Shown: positions 45,232 to 55,294 of the stretch, piece by piece
Numbering within the stretch: the first letter of the stretch is position 1
How the letters are laid out: each line of letters begins with the position of its first letter
From: Myxococcales bacterium
GTDB lineage: Bacteria; Myxococcota_A; Polyangia; Haliangiales; Haliangiaceae
Direction of reading: 5' to 3'
NCBI GenBank assembly: GCA_016717005.1
Contig: JADJUF010000024.1
Location: 1-64,000, forward strand
Length of the DNA stretch: 64,000 nt
Translations under genes and position numbers: made by a program
The notes under the pieces: model-generated
What the model saw: the letters and a program-made list of their open reading frames with translations, nothing else
What the model was told of the DNA's origin: nothing
Database searches by the model: none

Positions 45232-45696
45232 TCACGCCGCGGGCGCGGTGTAGGCGAAGGTCACGAACCACGCCAGCGCCGCGTCGAGGTGGGCGCGGGC
45301 CGCCGGCGACAGGTCGTCGCCGAGCTCGAACCCGTGGCCGCGGATCGCGAGGACCCAGGCTGGCGGGGGCGGGCCGAACGCGTCGGCGTGGGCGGCCAGG
45401 AGCGCCGCCGGGGCCAGCGCGTGGGTGAGCGCGCGGCGATCGGCCGCGGCCACCACCGGCGTCACCTCGAACGGCGGCGCCGCCCGCACGCTGGCGTCGA
45501 CGAACACGACCCGGGCCCGGCCGGTGAGGTCGAGGGCGTGCTCGATCTGGAGCTGGAAGTCGGTGAGCAGCTCGAGCGCGCCGGCGGAGATCTGATCGGC
45601 CAGCGCCAGGGCGGCGAGCTCGACGAAGCGCGGCCCCAGCGCGTCGTCGCCGCGCGACGGGTTGCCGATCCCCAGCACCAGCAGCGGCGCGATCAC
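45232..45696 (-). CDS. hoxW: Hydrogenase maturation protease
   Basis: A 154-residue HyaD/HoxW-type protease that removes the C-terminal extension of the large subunit once nickel is inserted. The family start VLGIGNPSRGDDALGPR contains the metal-binding Glu/Asp position (D of GDDALG), and VVFVDASVRAAPPF and AIRGHGFELGDDLS hold the later ligands. The GTG start overlaps the hoxH stop (GTGA). Its presence implies that the large subunit was made as a precursor. Confidence 0.88.
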   Translation of the reverse strand: MIAPLLVLGIGNPSRGDDALGPRFVELAALALADQISAGALELLTDFQLQIEHALDLTGRARVVFVDASVRAAPPFEVTPVVAAADRRALTHALAPAALLAAHADAFGPPPPAWVLAIRGHGFELGDDLSPAARAHLDAALAWFVTFAYTAPAA

Positions 45697-47081
45697 GCCA
45701 GGTGCTCGCCGTCGCGCACCCGGCGCCCGACCACGGCGCCGGTGGCGTCGATCACCTCGATGGCCAGCGGCATCTTGCCGAGCGCGTGGGTCGCGCACGA
45801 CAGGCACGGATCGAACGCGCGGATCGCGACCTCGATGTGGTTGAGCAGGCCCTCGGTCGGCTCGTGGCCGTCGAGGTGCTCGCGCGCGACCTGCCGGATC
45901 GCCTCGTTCATCGCCTGGTTGTTGTGCGTGGTCGACACGATCAGGTTGCACATCGTGACCAGATCCTGGGCGTCGACCTCGTAGTGGTGGATGAGCGTGC
46001 CGCGTGGCGCCTCGATGATCCCGACGCCCGAGGTCGCGCGCGGGCCGCTGGTGGTCAGCCGGTCGCCCAGGAGCGCCGGCGCGTCGAGCAGCTCGGCGAT
46101 GACCTCGGCCGCGTGCAGCAGCTCGATCATCCGCGCCCAGTGGAACCCGAGCGGCGCGTGCATGATTCGGCCGGGGCTGGTGGCCAGCCAGCGCTGCCGC
46201 GCGGCCTCGGCGCGGGGCGTGCCGATGCGGTCGCAGTTCTGCAGCCGCGCCAGCGGGCCGACCTTGTACCAGCCGTCGTCGGGGCCGAGCGCCTCGATGA
46301 ACGGGAACTTCATGTAGCTCCACGACCGGACGTTCTCGCGCAGGCGGGCGTGGTAGTCGACGGCGGCGACGCCGTCGAAGATGAGCGCGCCGTCGGCGTC
46401 GCGCGCCCGCAGCACGCCGTCGTACAGATCGAGCTCGCCGTCGTGGCCGACCATCGAGAGGAGGTTGCTGCGCACGGTGCCGAACCGCGCGTAGGTGTCG
46501 GGGTCGCGCGCGTGCAGCGCGGCGATCAGGTCGACGCCGGCCTCGGCCCAGGCCAACGTCTCCGGCACCGCCGCGCGCACGAGGTCGCGCTCGGCCGCGG
46601 TCACCGCCTTGTTGACGCCGCCGGCGATCGCGCCGGTGCCGTGGACGCGCTTGCCGGCCGTGATCCGGATGATCTCCTGGCCGAACTTGCGCAGCAGGAT
46701 GCCGTGGCGGGCCAGGTCGGGGTAGTCGGCGAGCACGCCGACCAGGTTGCGGCGACCGACCTCGCTGGCGAAGCCCAGCACCAGATCGGGCGAGGCCAGG
46801 TAGAAGAAGTGGAGCGCGTGCGACTGCAGGATCTGGCCGTAGTGCATGAGCCGCCGGACCGCGTCGGCGGTGGCGGTGAGGCGCACCGCGCCCACCACGT
46901 GGTCGAGCGCCTTGGCCGCGGCCAGGTGGTGGCTGACCGGGCAGATGCCGCACAGCCGCTGCACCATCACCGGCACCTCCCAGTACGGGCGGCCCTGGAT
47001 GAAGCGCTCGAAGCCGCGGAACTCGACGATGTGCAGCCGGGCCTGGCGGACGCGGTGGTGCTCGTCGAGCAGCAGCGTGAG
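45693..47081 (-). pseudogene. hoxH: NAD-reducing [NiFe] hydrogenase large subunit, 5' truncated
   Basis: The frame encodes HoxH from LTLLLDEHHRVRQARLHIVE onward. The second half of L1 is intact (RGFERFIQGRPYWEVPVM, QRLCGICPVSHHL), as is the C-terminal L2 motif DPCLSCATHALG (around 45783-45812) with the cleavage site after the His. What is missing is the start codon and the first about 20 residues with DPVTRIEGH, whose Glu lies near the active site. At 47081 the coding sequence runs directly into a hairpin repeat (copy B). No ATG or GTG is in frame before the GTG at 46976, which would lose more. It is either a true deletion or an assembly fault at a repeat. A product starting at 46976 would be inactive by family rules. 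Confidence 0.8.
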
Positions 47082-47107
47082 GGGGAGGGCCTGGCGACAG
47101 GCCCTCT
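47081..47107. repeat. Hairpin repeat, copy B (half element)
   Basis: AGGGCCTG and CAGGCCCT pair around GCGA (47086-47093 with 47098-47105). The flank GGGGGAGG is shared with copies A and C, but the second hairpin and the GGGGCCCCC block are absent; instead hoxH codons follow. To the right the minus-strand frame reads ...SVLNRIRYKL and stop, a gene-end-like remnant. Confidence 0.75.
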
Positions 47108-47171
47108 GAGACTCAGAGCTTGTAGCGTATTCGGTTGAGCACCGAGTCGCGCGCCGGGAATCTCGCGTCTT

Positions 47172-47230
47172 GGGTGGGGGCCCCGTCGGGGCCTGCCCCC
47201 GATGGGGGAGGGTTCGGCGACGAACCCTCT
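47172..47230. repeat. Two-hairpin repeat, copy C
   Basis: This lies just after the hoxY stop. On the minus strand a 9-bp stem GAGGGTTCG/CGAACCCTC with TCGC loop is followed by CCCCCATCG, a second stem (GGGGGC-AGG-CCCC) and GGGGCCCCCACCC. Layout and flanks match copy A while stem bases are exchanged in pairs. Confidence 0.8.
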
Positions 47231-47235
47231 GGCTC

Positions 47236-47790
47236 TCAGTCGTAGCGGAGCTGGGCCGGCGTCAGGTGGGGCGTGCGGCCGGCGATGAGGTCGGTCAGGA
47301 ACTGCCAGATGATGTCGGCGGACGGCGGGCACCCGGGCAGGAAGTGATCGATCTCGACCACGTCGTGGAGCGGGTGGACCTGGGCCAGCGGCAGCGGCAG
47401 CTCGGGATCGTTGGGGATGAAGCCGCGCTCGACGCCGAGCCCGGTCAGGTAGACCGTCTGCAGGCAGTCACGGATGTCGAGGTGGTTGCGCTGGGCCGGC
47501 AGGCCGCCGGTGATCGCGCACGCGCCGAACGCCACCAGGACGTCGCACTGGCGCCGGAACGTGCGCAGCACGTGGACGTTGTCGGCGTTGCACAGCCCGC
47601 CCTCGATGATGCCGAGGTCGCACCGGGCCGGGTGCTTGAGATCGGTCAGGGGGGACGCGTCGAGCTCGACCAGCTCGAGCAGATCGACGAGGCGCTCGTC
47701 GATGTCGAGCAGGGACATGTGGCAGCCGAAGCACCCGGCCAGCGAGGCCGTCGCGACGCGCAGCTTGCGGGCCGGGGCGTCGACCGTCAC
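47236..47790 (-). CDS. hoxY: NAD-reducing hydrogenase small subunit
   Basis: A 184-residue small subunit of a group 3d-type cytosolic hydrogenase. It carries the proximal [4Fe-4S] cluster on C20 and C23 (SLAGCFGCHMSLLD), C91 (FGACAITGG) and C154 (LPGCPPSAD), with the IIEGGLC segment between. It lacks a Tat signal, as expected for a cytosolic enzyme. The GTG start overlaps the hoxU stop by GTGA. Electrons pass from HoxH through this subunit to HoxU and HoxF. Confidence 0.93.
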   Translation of the reverse strand: MTVDAPARKLRVATASLAGCFGCHMSLLDIDERLVDLLELVELDASPLTDLKHPARCDLGIIEGGLCNADNVHVLRTFRRQCDVLVAFGACAITGGLPAQRNHLDIRDCLQTVYLTGLGVERGFIPNDPELPLPLAQVHPLHDVVEIDHFLPGCPPSADIIWQFLTDLIAGRTPHLTPAQLRYD

Positions 47791-48512
47791 GGCTCCTCGG
47801 GCGTCGGCGCGGTGGCGTACTCGGCGACGGTCTGGTGATCGAACCGGCGCTCGCCGATCGGCACCAGGAAGCCACGGCGCTTGCGCAGGATCGCGCCGAC
47901 CGGGCACACCGTCATCGCCTTGTCGTCGACCGACAGGTCGGTGTCGGCGAGGCGGCCAGACTCGGCGTTGGCGATGATGTGCTTGGTGATGCCGCGCCCC
48001 GACAGCGCGAACACGTCCTTGTGGTCGACCTGGGCGCTGGCGCGCACGCACAGCTCGCACAGGATGCAGCGGTTGCGCTCGAGCAACACGTCGGGGTGGG
48101 ACGCGTCGAGCGGTCGGGTCGGGAACAGCGGGTTGTAGTGGCCGGTGGTGACCCCGAGCTCGGCGCCGACCGCCTGCAGCGTGCACGCCCCGCTCTGCTC
48201 GCACGACGGACAGAAGTGGTTGCCCTCGGTGAAGAGGAACTGCACCAGCTCGCGGCGCAGGCCGTCGAGCTCGGGGGTGCGCGCGGCGATCACGTCGCCG
48301 CCGCGGGCCGGCGTGGTGCAGCCGGTGGCGTGACGGCCGTTGACCTCGATCGTGCACACCTTGCAGCTGCCGTGCGGCGCGAACTCGCGGTGGAAGCACA
48401 GGTACGGCACGTAGTGGCCGGCGGCCAACGCCGCCTGGACCACGGTCTGGCCAGGCGTGAACGGCACGGCCACGCCGTCGAGGGTGAAGGTCGGGAGCGG
48501 CGGGGCGGTCAT
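47787..48512 (-). CDS. hoxU: NAD-reducing hydrogenase diaphorase subunit gamma
   Basis: A 241-residue iron-sulfur subunit related to the NuoG N-terminus. A plant-type [2Fe-2S] site lies in CFHREFAPHGSCKVCTIEVN plus GCTTP. NuoG-type cluster ligands are in HFCPSCEQSGACTLQ, and [4Fe-4S] ligands are in CILCELCVRASAQ and TVCPVGAIL. The ATG at 48512 shares its A with the hoxF TGA; a GTG 3 nt earlier is possible. It wires HoxF to HoxY. Confidence 0.93.
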   Translation of the reverse strand: MTAPPLPTFTLDGVAVPFTPGQTVVQAALAAGHYVPYLCFHREFAPHGSCKVCTIEVNGRHATGCTTPARGGDVIAARTPELDGLRRELVQFLFTEGNHFCPSCEQSGACTLQAVGAELGVTTGHYNPLFPTRPLDASHPDVLLERNRCILCELCVRASAQVDHKDVFALSGRGITKHIIANAESGRLADTDLSVDDKAMTVCPVGAILRKRRGFLVPIGERRFDHQTVAEYATAPTPEEP

Positions 48513-50290
48513 CACGGGCCTCGATCCAGGTGCGCGCCGGCGTCGTCGCGGGCGGTGACCTCGCGCGCCGGCGCGAGGGACTCATCCAGATCGAACGCCG
48601 GGCTGCCGGCCCGATCGCGGTTGCGGGCGTCGAACGCCGGCCGGAACTTGGCGAGCGCGTCGAGCACGGGGTTGCCGGCGGTGGCGCCCAGGCCGCAGTG
48701 GCTGGTCGCGCGCATGAGCCGCGACACTCGGATCAGATCGTCGACCTCGCGGCGCCCGCCGTGGCCGGCGCAGATGCGCGTCATGAGGTGGTGGTTGAGG
48801 GTCGTGCCGACCCGGCACGGGGTGCAGAAGCCGCAGCTCTCGTGCGCGAAGAACCGCGCGAAGTTCGCGACCACGGCCAGGATGTCGCGCCGCTGATCGA
48901 ACACCATCACGGCGCCGGCCGACGGCACATCGTCGAACGCGATCGCGCGGTCGAGCTCGGCCGCCGCCAGCAGCGTGCCCGAGGGCCCGCCGACCTGGAC
49001 CGCCTGGACGTCGACCGCGCCGGCCGCGGTCACGACCTCGCGCACGGTCACGCCGAACGGGTACTCGTACAGCCCGGGGCGCGCCACGTCGCCCGACACC
49101 GACAGGAGCTTGGTGCCCGCCGAGCTCGGCGTGCCGACCGCGCGGAACCAGGCCCCGCCGTGGACCGCGATCAGCGCGGCGGCGGCGAGGGTCTCGACGT
49201 TGTTGACGACGGTCGGGCGCTGGCGGTAGCCGTGCGTGACCGGGTAGGGCGGCCGGTTGCGGGGGATGCCGCGCTTGCCCTCGAGCGACTCGAGCAGGGC
49301 CGACTCCTCGCCGCACACGTAGGCCCCAGCGCCCACGTGCAGCTCGATGTCGAACTCGAAGCCGGCGCGCCCGGCGACGTCGGCGCCGAGCAGGCCGCGG
49401 CCGCGGCGGCTCGCCAGCGCCGCCTCGATCGGCGCGATCAAGAACGGGTACTCGCCGCGCAGGTAGATCAGGCCGCGGCTGGCGCCGACCGCGAGGCCGG
49501 CCACGGTCATGCCGTCGAGGACGAGGTCGAGGTGGTGCGCCAGGAGCTCGCGGTCCTTGAACGTGCCGGGCTCGCCCTCGTCGGCGTTGCAGACGACGTA
49601 GCGGCTGGGCCCGGCCGCCTCGGCGCACGCGTCCCACTTGGTCGCGGTCGGGAACCCGGCGCCGCCCCGGCCGCGCAGCCCCGCCGTCCGGACCTCGGCG
49701 CGCACGCCGACCGGGCCGCGCGCGATGGCGGCGGCGATGCCGTCGCCGGCGGCGAACGGTGTGCCCAGCAGCAGGTCGCGGCGCTCGATGTGGCTGTCGA
49801 TGCGGAACAGGTTCTCGGGCCACTGCGCGACCGGCGAACCACCGCGGATCAGCGCCGCGATCGCGCCGATCCGCTGCGGCGTGAGGCGCCCGATCGCGCG
49901 GTCGTTGACCAGGAGCGCGGGCCCCTGATCGCAGAGCCCCGTGCACGAGGTCAGCTCGACGCAGATCTGGCCGTCGCGGCTGACCTGGCCGGGCTCGACG
50001 TGGAACCCGTCGAGCAGGCGCTGCATCAGCGCCTGGCTGCCGGCGAGCTGATCGGTGACGTTGTCGCTGAAGCGGACCCAGAACCGACCGCGCGGCTCGG
50101 TGGCGAAGAACCCGTAGAACCCGGCGACGCCCTCGACGTGACCGCGCGGCAGGGTCAGGGCCTCGGCCAGGTCGCTGATGACGTGGGGCGCGATGTGGCC
50201 GTGCGCGGCCATGACGTCGCGGAGGACCTGCACCAGGCGGCCACGGTCGTGGTGGTGCCTGGCCACGATCGCGCTTAGATCTCGATTCAC
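48512..50290 (-). CDS. hoxF: NAD-reducing hydrogenase diaphorase subunit alpha (NuoE-NuoF fusion)
   Basis: A 592-residue flavoprotein that exchanges electrons with NAD(H). Residues 1-155 are a NuoE/HoxE-like domain in which part of the Cys set is visible (TSCTGLCDQGPALLVND) but not the usual first Cys pair. The rest is NuoF-like: FMN/NADH site GLRGRGGAGFPTATKWD, NADEGEPGTFKDREL, GAGAYVCGEESALLESLEG and the [4Fe-4S] motif ESCGFCTPCRVGT. The GTG at 50290 is chosen because GGAG lies 8 nt upstream and the residues after it match HoxF N-termini. This is the first gene of the operon. Confidence 0.93.
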   Translation of the reverse strand: MNRDLSAIVARHHHDRGRLVQVLRDVMAAHGHIAPHVISDLAEALTLPRGHVEGVAGFYGFFATEPRGRFWVRFSDNVTDQLAGSQALMQRLLDGFHVEPGQVSRDGQICVELTSCTGLCDQGPALLVNDRAIGRLTPQRIGAIAALIRGGSPVAQWPENLFRIDSHIERRDLLLGTPFAAGDGIAAAIARGPVGVRAEVRTAGLRGRGGAGFPTATKWDACAEAAGPSRYVVCNADEGEPGTFKDRELLAHHLDLVLDGMTVAGLAVGASRGLIYLRGEYPFLIAPIEAALASRRGRGLLGADVAGRAGFEFDIELHVGAGAYVCGEESALLESLEGKRGIPRNRPPYPVTHGYRQRPTVVNNVETLAAAALIAVHGGAWFRAVGTPSSAGTKLLSVSGDVARPGLYEYPFGVTVREVVTAAGAVDVQAVQVGGPSGTLLAAAELDRAIAFDDVPSAGAVMVFDQRRDILAVVANFARFFAHESCGFCTPCRVGTTLNHHLMTRICAGHGGRREVDDLIRVSRLMRATSHCGLGATAGNPVLDALAKFRPAFDARNRDRAGSPAFDLDESLAPAREVTARDDAGAHLDRGP

Positions 50291-50340
50291 TGGCGCGACT
50301 CCGTCGCCCCGCGACCGTAGCACCTGGGGGCGCTGGGGCG

Positions 50341-50424
50341 AGGTGGATCTCCCGCGCGGTCACCCGACCACCAGCTGGGGCGCGGCGGCGAGGTGGACCG
50401 CCGCCGCGGTCACCCGACCACCAG
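50341..50424. repeat. Duplicated 3' end of the NAD-kinase-like gene
   Basis: The 34 bases 50391-50424, which hold the last codons and stop of the gene, recur at 50341-50374 with a few mismatches, including a second in-frame TGA. The period is 50 bp. Confidence 0.85.
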
Positions 50425-51333
50425 CCGCGTGCGCTGCGCGGCGGCGGCGATCGTGACCCGCGCGCCGCTCGGGAAGGCCAGCGCGTCGCGCTCGACGCCG
50501 TCGGAGAAGATCACGCCGCCCTCGGGCATGTGCGACTCGATCGTGAGGCTGGCGCCGGCCGGCAGGAGGCCGGCGACGACGGTCGCGTGCGAGGCCTTGC
50601 TGACGTACGGCTCGCGCACGACGTACGCCAGGCGCGGATCGTCCCAGCCGAGCGACGGCGCCGGCCCGACCGAGCCGCCGGCGAACGCGGCCAGGCCCCG
50701 GGCCATCGTGAACATCGACGACAGCCACCCGGTCGAGCCGGCGCCGGTCGCGATCAGCACGCCGCTCGACGACTGCACCTCGGGCTGACCGCCGACGGCG
50801 ATCGCGTAGCGCGCCGAGACGTGGGACCGCGCGCCGACGAACAGGTCGTTGAAGGCGAGCAGGCGCTGGCCGTCGCCGAGCCGGGCCTCGGCCAGCGTCA
50901 CGGCCCGGGTGCGGGCGCGGCCGCCGAGCACGCGCGCGACCGCGGTCCGGGCTTGCTCGACCGCGAACGGCAAGAGCACGCCGTCGAACCGCGCCGGGTC
51001 GGGGTTGACCGCGACCACCGGCTGGTCGCCGACGTACTTGGCGACGTTGGCGACGAGGCCGTCCTGCCCGACGGTGACGATCAGGTCGCTGGGCGCGAAC
51101 AGGTAGGTCGGCACGACCGCGCGCTCGAGGTGCTGCTGCTTGAGCCCGAGCTCGTCGAGCCCGCGATCGATCGTCGCCAGCGCACCGCGGTAGGTGTCGT
51201 CCTCGCGCTGGTAGTCGGCGAAGTCGCCGCCGGTGCGCTCGATCGCGTAGCGGGCCTGGCCGCGGCTGCCCCAGCGCTCGAGCAGCTGGGCCAGGCGGGT
51301 CTTGCGGGTGACGACGACCAGCTTCTCGAACAC
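50410..51333 (-). CDS. NAD kinase-like protein
   Basis: A 307-residue protein of the NAD kinase/diacylglycerol kinase fold. The nucleotide loop reads SDLIVTVGQDGLVAN, so the canonical GGDG is VGQDG at 88-92. The second motif ATGAGSTGWLSS keeps the family's TGSTA(W)-like turn. NAD kinase makes NADP from NAD; the altered first loop makes the donor or substrate uncertain. The GTG start is set by GAGGAGG 5 nt upstream. It lies 10 nt after an SPFH gene, forming a two-gene operon beside the NAD-reducing hydrogenase. Confidence 0.82.
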   Translation of the reverse strand: MFEKLVVVTRKTRLAQLLERWGSRGQARYAIERTGGDFADYQREDDTYRGALATIDRGLDELGLKQQHLERAVVPTYLFAPSDLIVTVGQDGLVANVAKYVGDQPVVAVNPDPARFDGVLLPFAVEQARTAVARVLGGRARTRAVTLAEARLGDGQRLLAFNDLFVGARSHVSARYAIAVGGQPEVQSSSGVLIATGAGSTGWLSSMFTMARGLAAFAGGSVGPAPSLGWDDPRLAYVVREPYVSKASHATVVAGLLPAGASLTIESHMPEGGVIFSDGVERDALAFPSGARVTIAAAAQRTRLVVG

Positions 51334-51343
51334 GGCGTCCTCC

Positions 51344-52297
51344 TCACTTGCCCATGAGCGTGCGCAAGAGGTCGGGGCTCATGTTGAGCTCGCCGATCTT
51401 CTGCGCGTTCTCGGCCAGCTCGCGGAAGGCCAGGGCGATCGAGGTGCGCGCGTCGCCGCCCGAGGCCGAGATCGCCGTCAGCGTCTTCCAGTCGACGCTC
51501 TTGATCGGCGTCAGCAGCGCGTCGATCGCGTAGGCCTTGCTGTCGGCGTCCTGCTTGTCGTTGGCGACCTTGGTGCCGATCAGCACGGTGCGCTGCTCCT
51601 CGATCGCGATGTCGGCGGCCAGGGCCCGCTCGCGCAGCTCGCGCTGCTTGGCCGCGACCGCCAGCTCGGTCTCGAGCTCGCTCTCCTTGATGATGCGCTC
51701 CTGCTCGACCGCGGCGTTGCGGCGGGCGTAGATCGACTCGTCGGCCTCGCGCTGGAGCTGCTCGCGGGTGGCGGCCTCGAGCGCGCGCGCCATGTCGGGG
51801 CTCGGCCGCGCGCCCAGGACCGACAGCGCCAGGACCTCGACGCCGAGCATCGCCACCGCCGGTGACGTGCGCAGGCCCTCGGTGACCTCGCGCACCAGCC
51901 GCTCGGTCGCGGTCAAGGCCTCGCGCAGGCTCAGGCGCCCGACCACCGCCCGCCCGAGCACCTGCGCCGCCTGGACCAGGCGCTCCTCGAGCTTGTCGGG
52001 GTCGTCGGAGCGGTGGCGGCCGCGGTCGTCGACCGAGTAGTCGAGCAGCCCCGCCAGCTTGCCGGGCTCGCTCACCCGGTAGGTGAGCTGGCCCTGGATC
52101 GTGATCTCCTGGAAGTCGGCGGTGGTCTCGCTCCACACGAACGGGATGTCGGCGCTGCCGGCCGGCACCAGCACGACCGTCGAGGTCGGCCGGTAGTACA
52201 GGAACGACAGCCCGGCGCCTTGGCGCTTCACGCGGCCGCCCTTGTAGTGGAGGACGTAGGTGGTGGGAGGAGCCTTGAGGTACGCGATACCGAGCAT
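51344..52297 (-). CDS. SPFH/band 7 domain protein
   Basis: A 317-residue stomatin/prohibitin-type protein. The SPFH domain spans about 10-190 (QGAGLSFLYYRPTSTVVLVP, ITIQGQLTYRVSEPGKLA). A charged coiled coil follows at about 185-250 (EAATREQLQREADESIY). No clear N-terminal transmembrane helix is present, so it may sit peripherally on the membrane. Such proteins form rings that scaffold membrane complexes. Pairing with an NAD-kinase-like gene suggests a shared task, unknown. Confidence 0.85.
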   Translation of the reverse strand: MLGIAYLKAPPTTYVLHYKGGRVKRQGAGLSFLYYRPTSTVVLVPAGSADIPFVWSETTADFQEITIQGQLTYRVSEPGKLAGLLDYSVDDRGRHRSDDPDKLEERLVQAAQVLGRAVVGRLSLREALTATERLVREVTEGLRTSPAVAMLGVEVLALSVLGARPSPDMARALEAATREQLQREADESIYARRNAAVEQERIIKESELETELAVAAKQRELRERALAADIAIEEQRTVLIGTKVANDKQDADSKAYAIDALLTPIKSVDWKTLTAISASGGDARTSIALAFRELAENAQKIGELNMSPDLLRTLMGK

Positions 52298-52303
52298 GGC
52301 TTC

Positions 52304-52331
52304 ATGTTAGTGTCATCTGGACACAATGCAA
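52304..52331 (-). promoter_or_regulatory. Promoter of the SPFH/NAD-kinase-like operon
   Basis: TTGCAT, 16 nt, TAACAT, then 6 nt to the ATG. This is the one leaderless-type promoter here with a good -35. A GTGTC-N5-GACAC dyad lies in the spacer and could be an operator. Confidence 0.6.
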
Positions 52332-52372
52332 GGCGTATTCTTGACACGATCAAAGGGGCGGAGGGGCCCGAT

Positions 52373-52582
<210 letters not shown>

Positions 52583-52680
52583 TTCGGAAACCGGAACCAG
52601 AACCCGGCGCCGAGACCGGCGTCTGACCAGGAGTCCGCGCCGGAACCCGCCGCCGCCGCCCGCCCGCCCGCCGCCCCCCG

Positions 52681-55179
<2,499 letters not shown>

Positions 55180-55187
55180 CACTGGCC

Positions 55188-55193
55188 ATTGTA
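55188..55193 (-). promoter_or_regulatory. -10 element of the TSP3/OmpA gene
   Basis: TACAAT on the minus strand, 8 nt before the ATG at 55179. Confidence 0.5.
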
Positions 55194-55294
55194 GCCCCGG
55201 TCGCGGGCGGCCCGAAAGCCCCGGGGTGGGGTGCGGGCCGGGTAGCACCCGCGGTGGGCCGGGTGTGGGTGTGGCGGTCTCGGGGCGCGTCGAG

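Noticed and set aside
47110..47175. Small gene ending SVLNRIRYKL between hoxY and hoxH
   Set aside because: Only about 20 codons precede the stop before the frame enters repeat copy C. There is no start, so it is at most a remnant.
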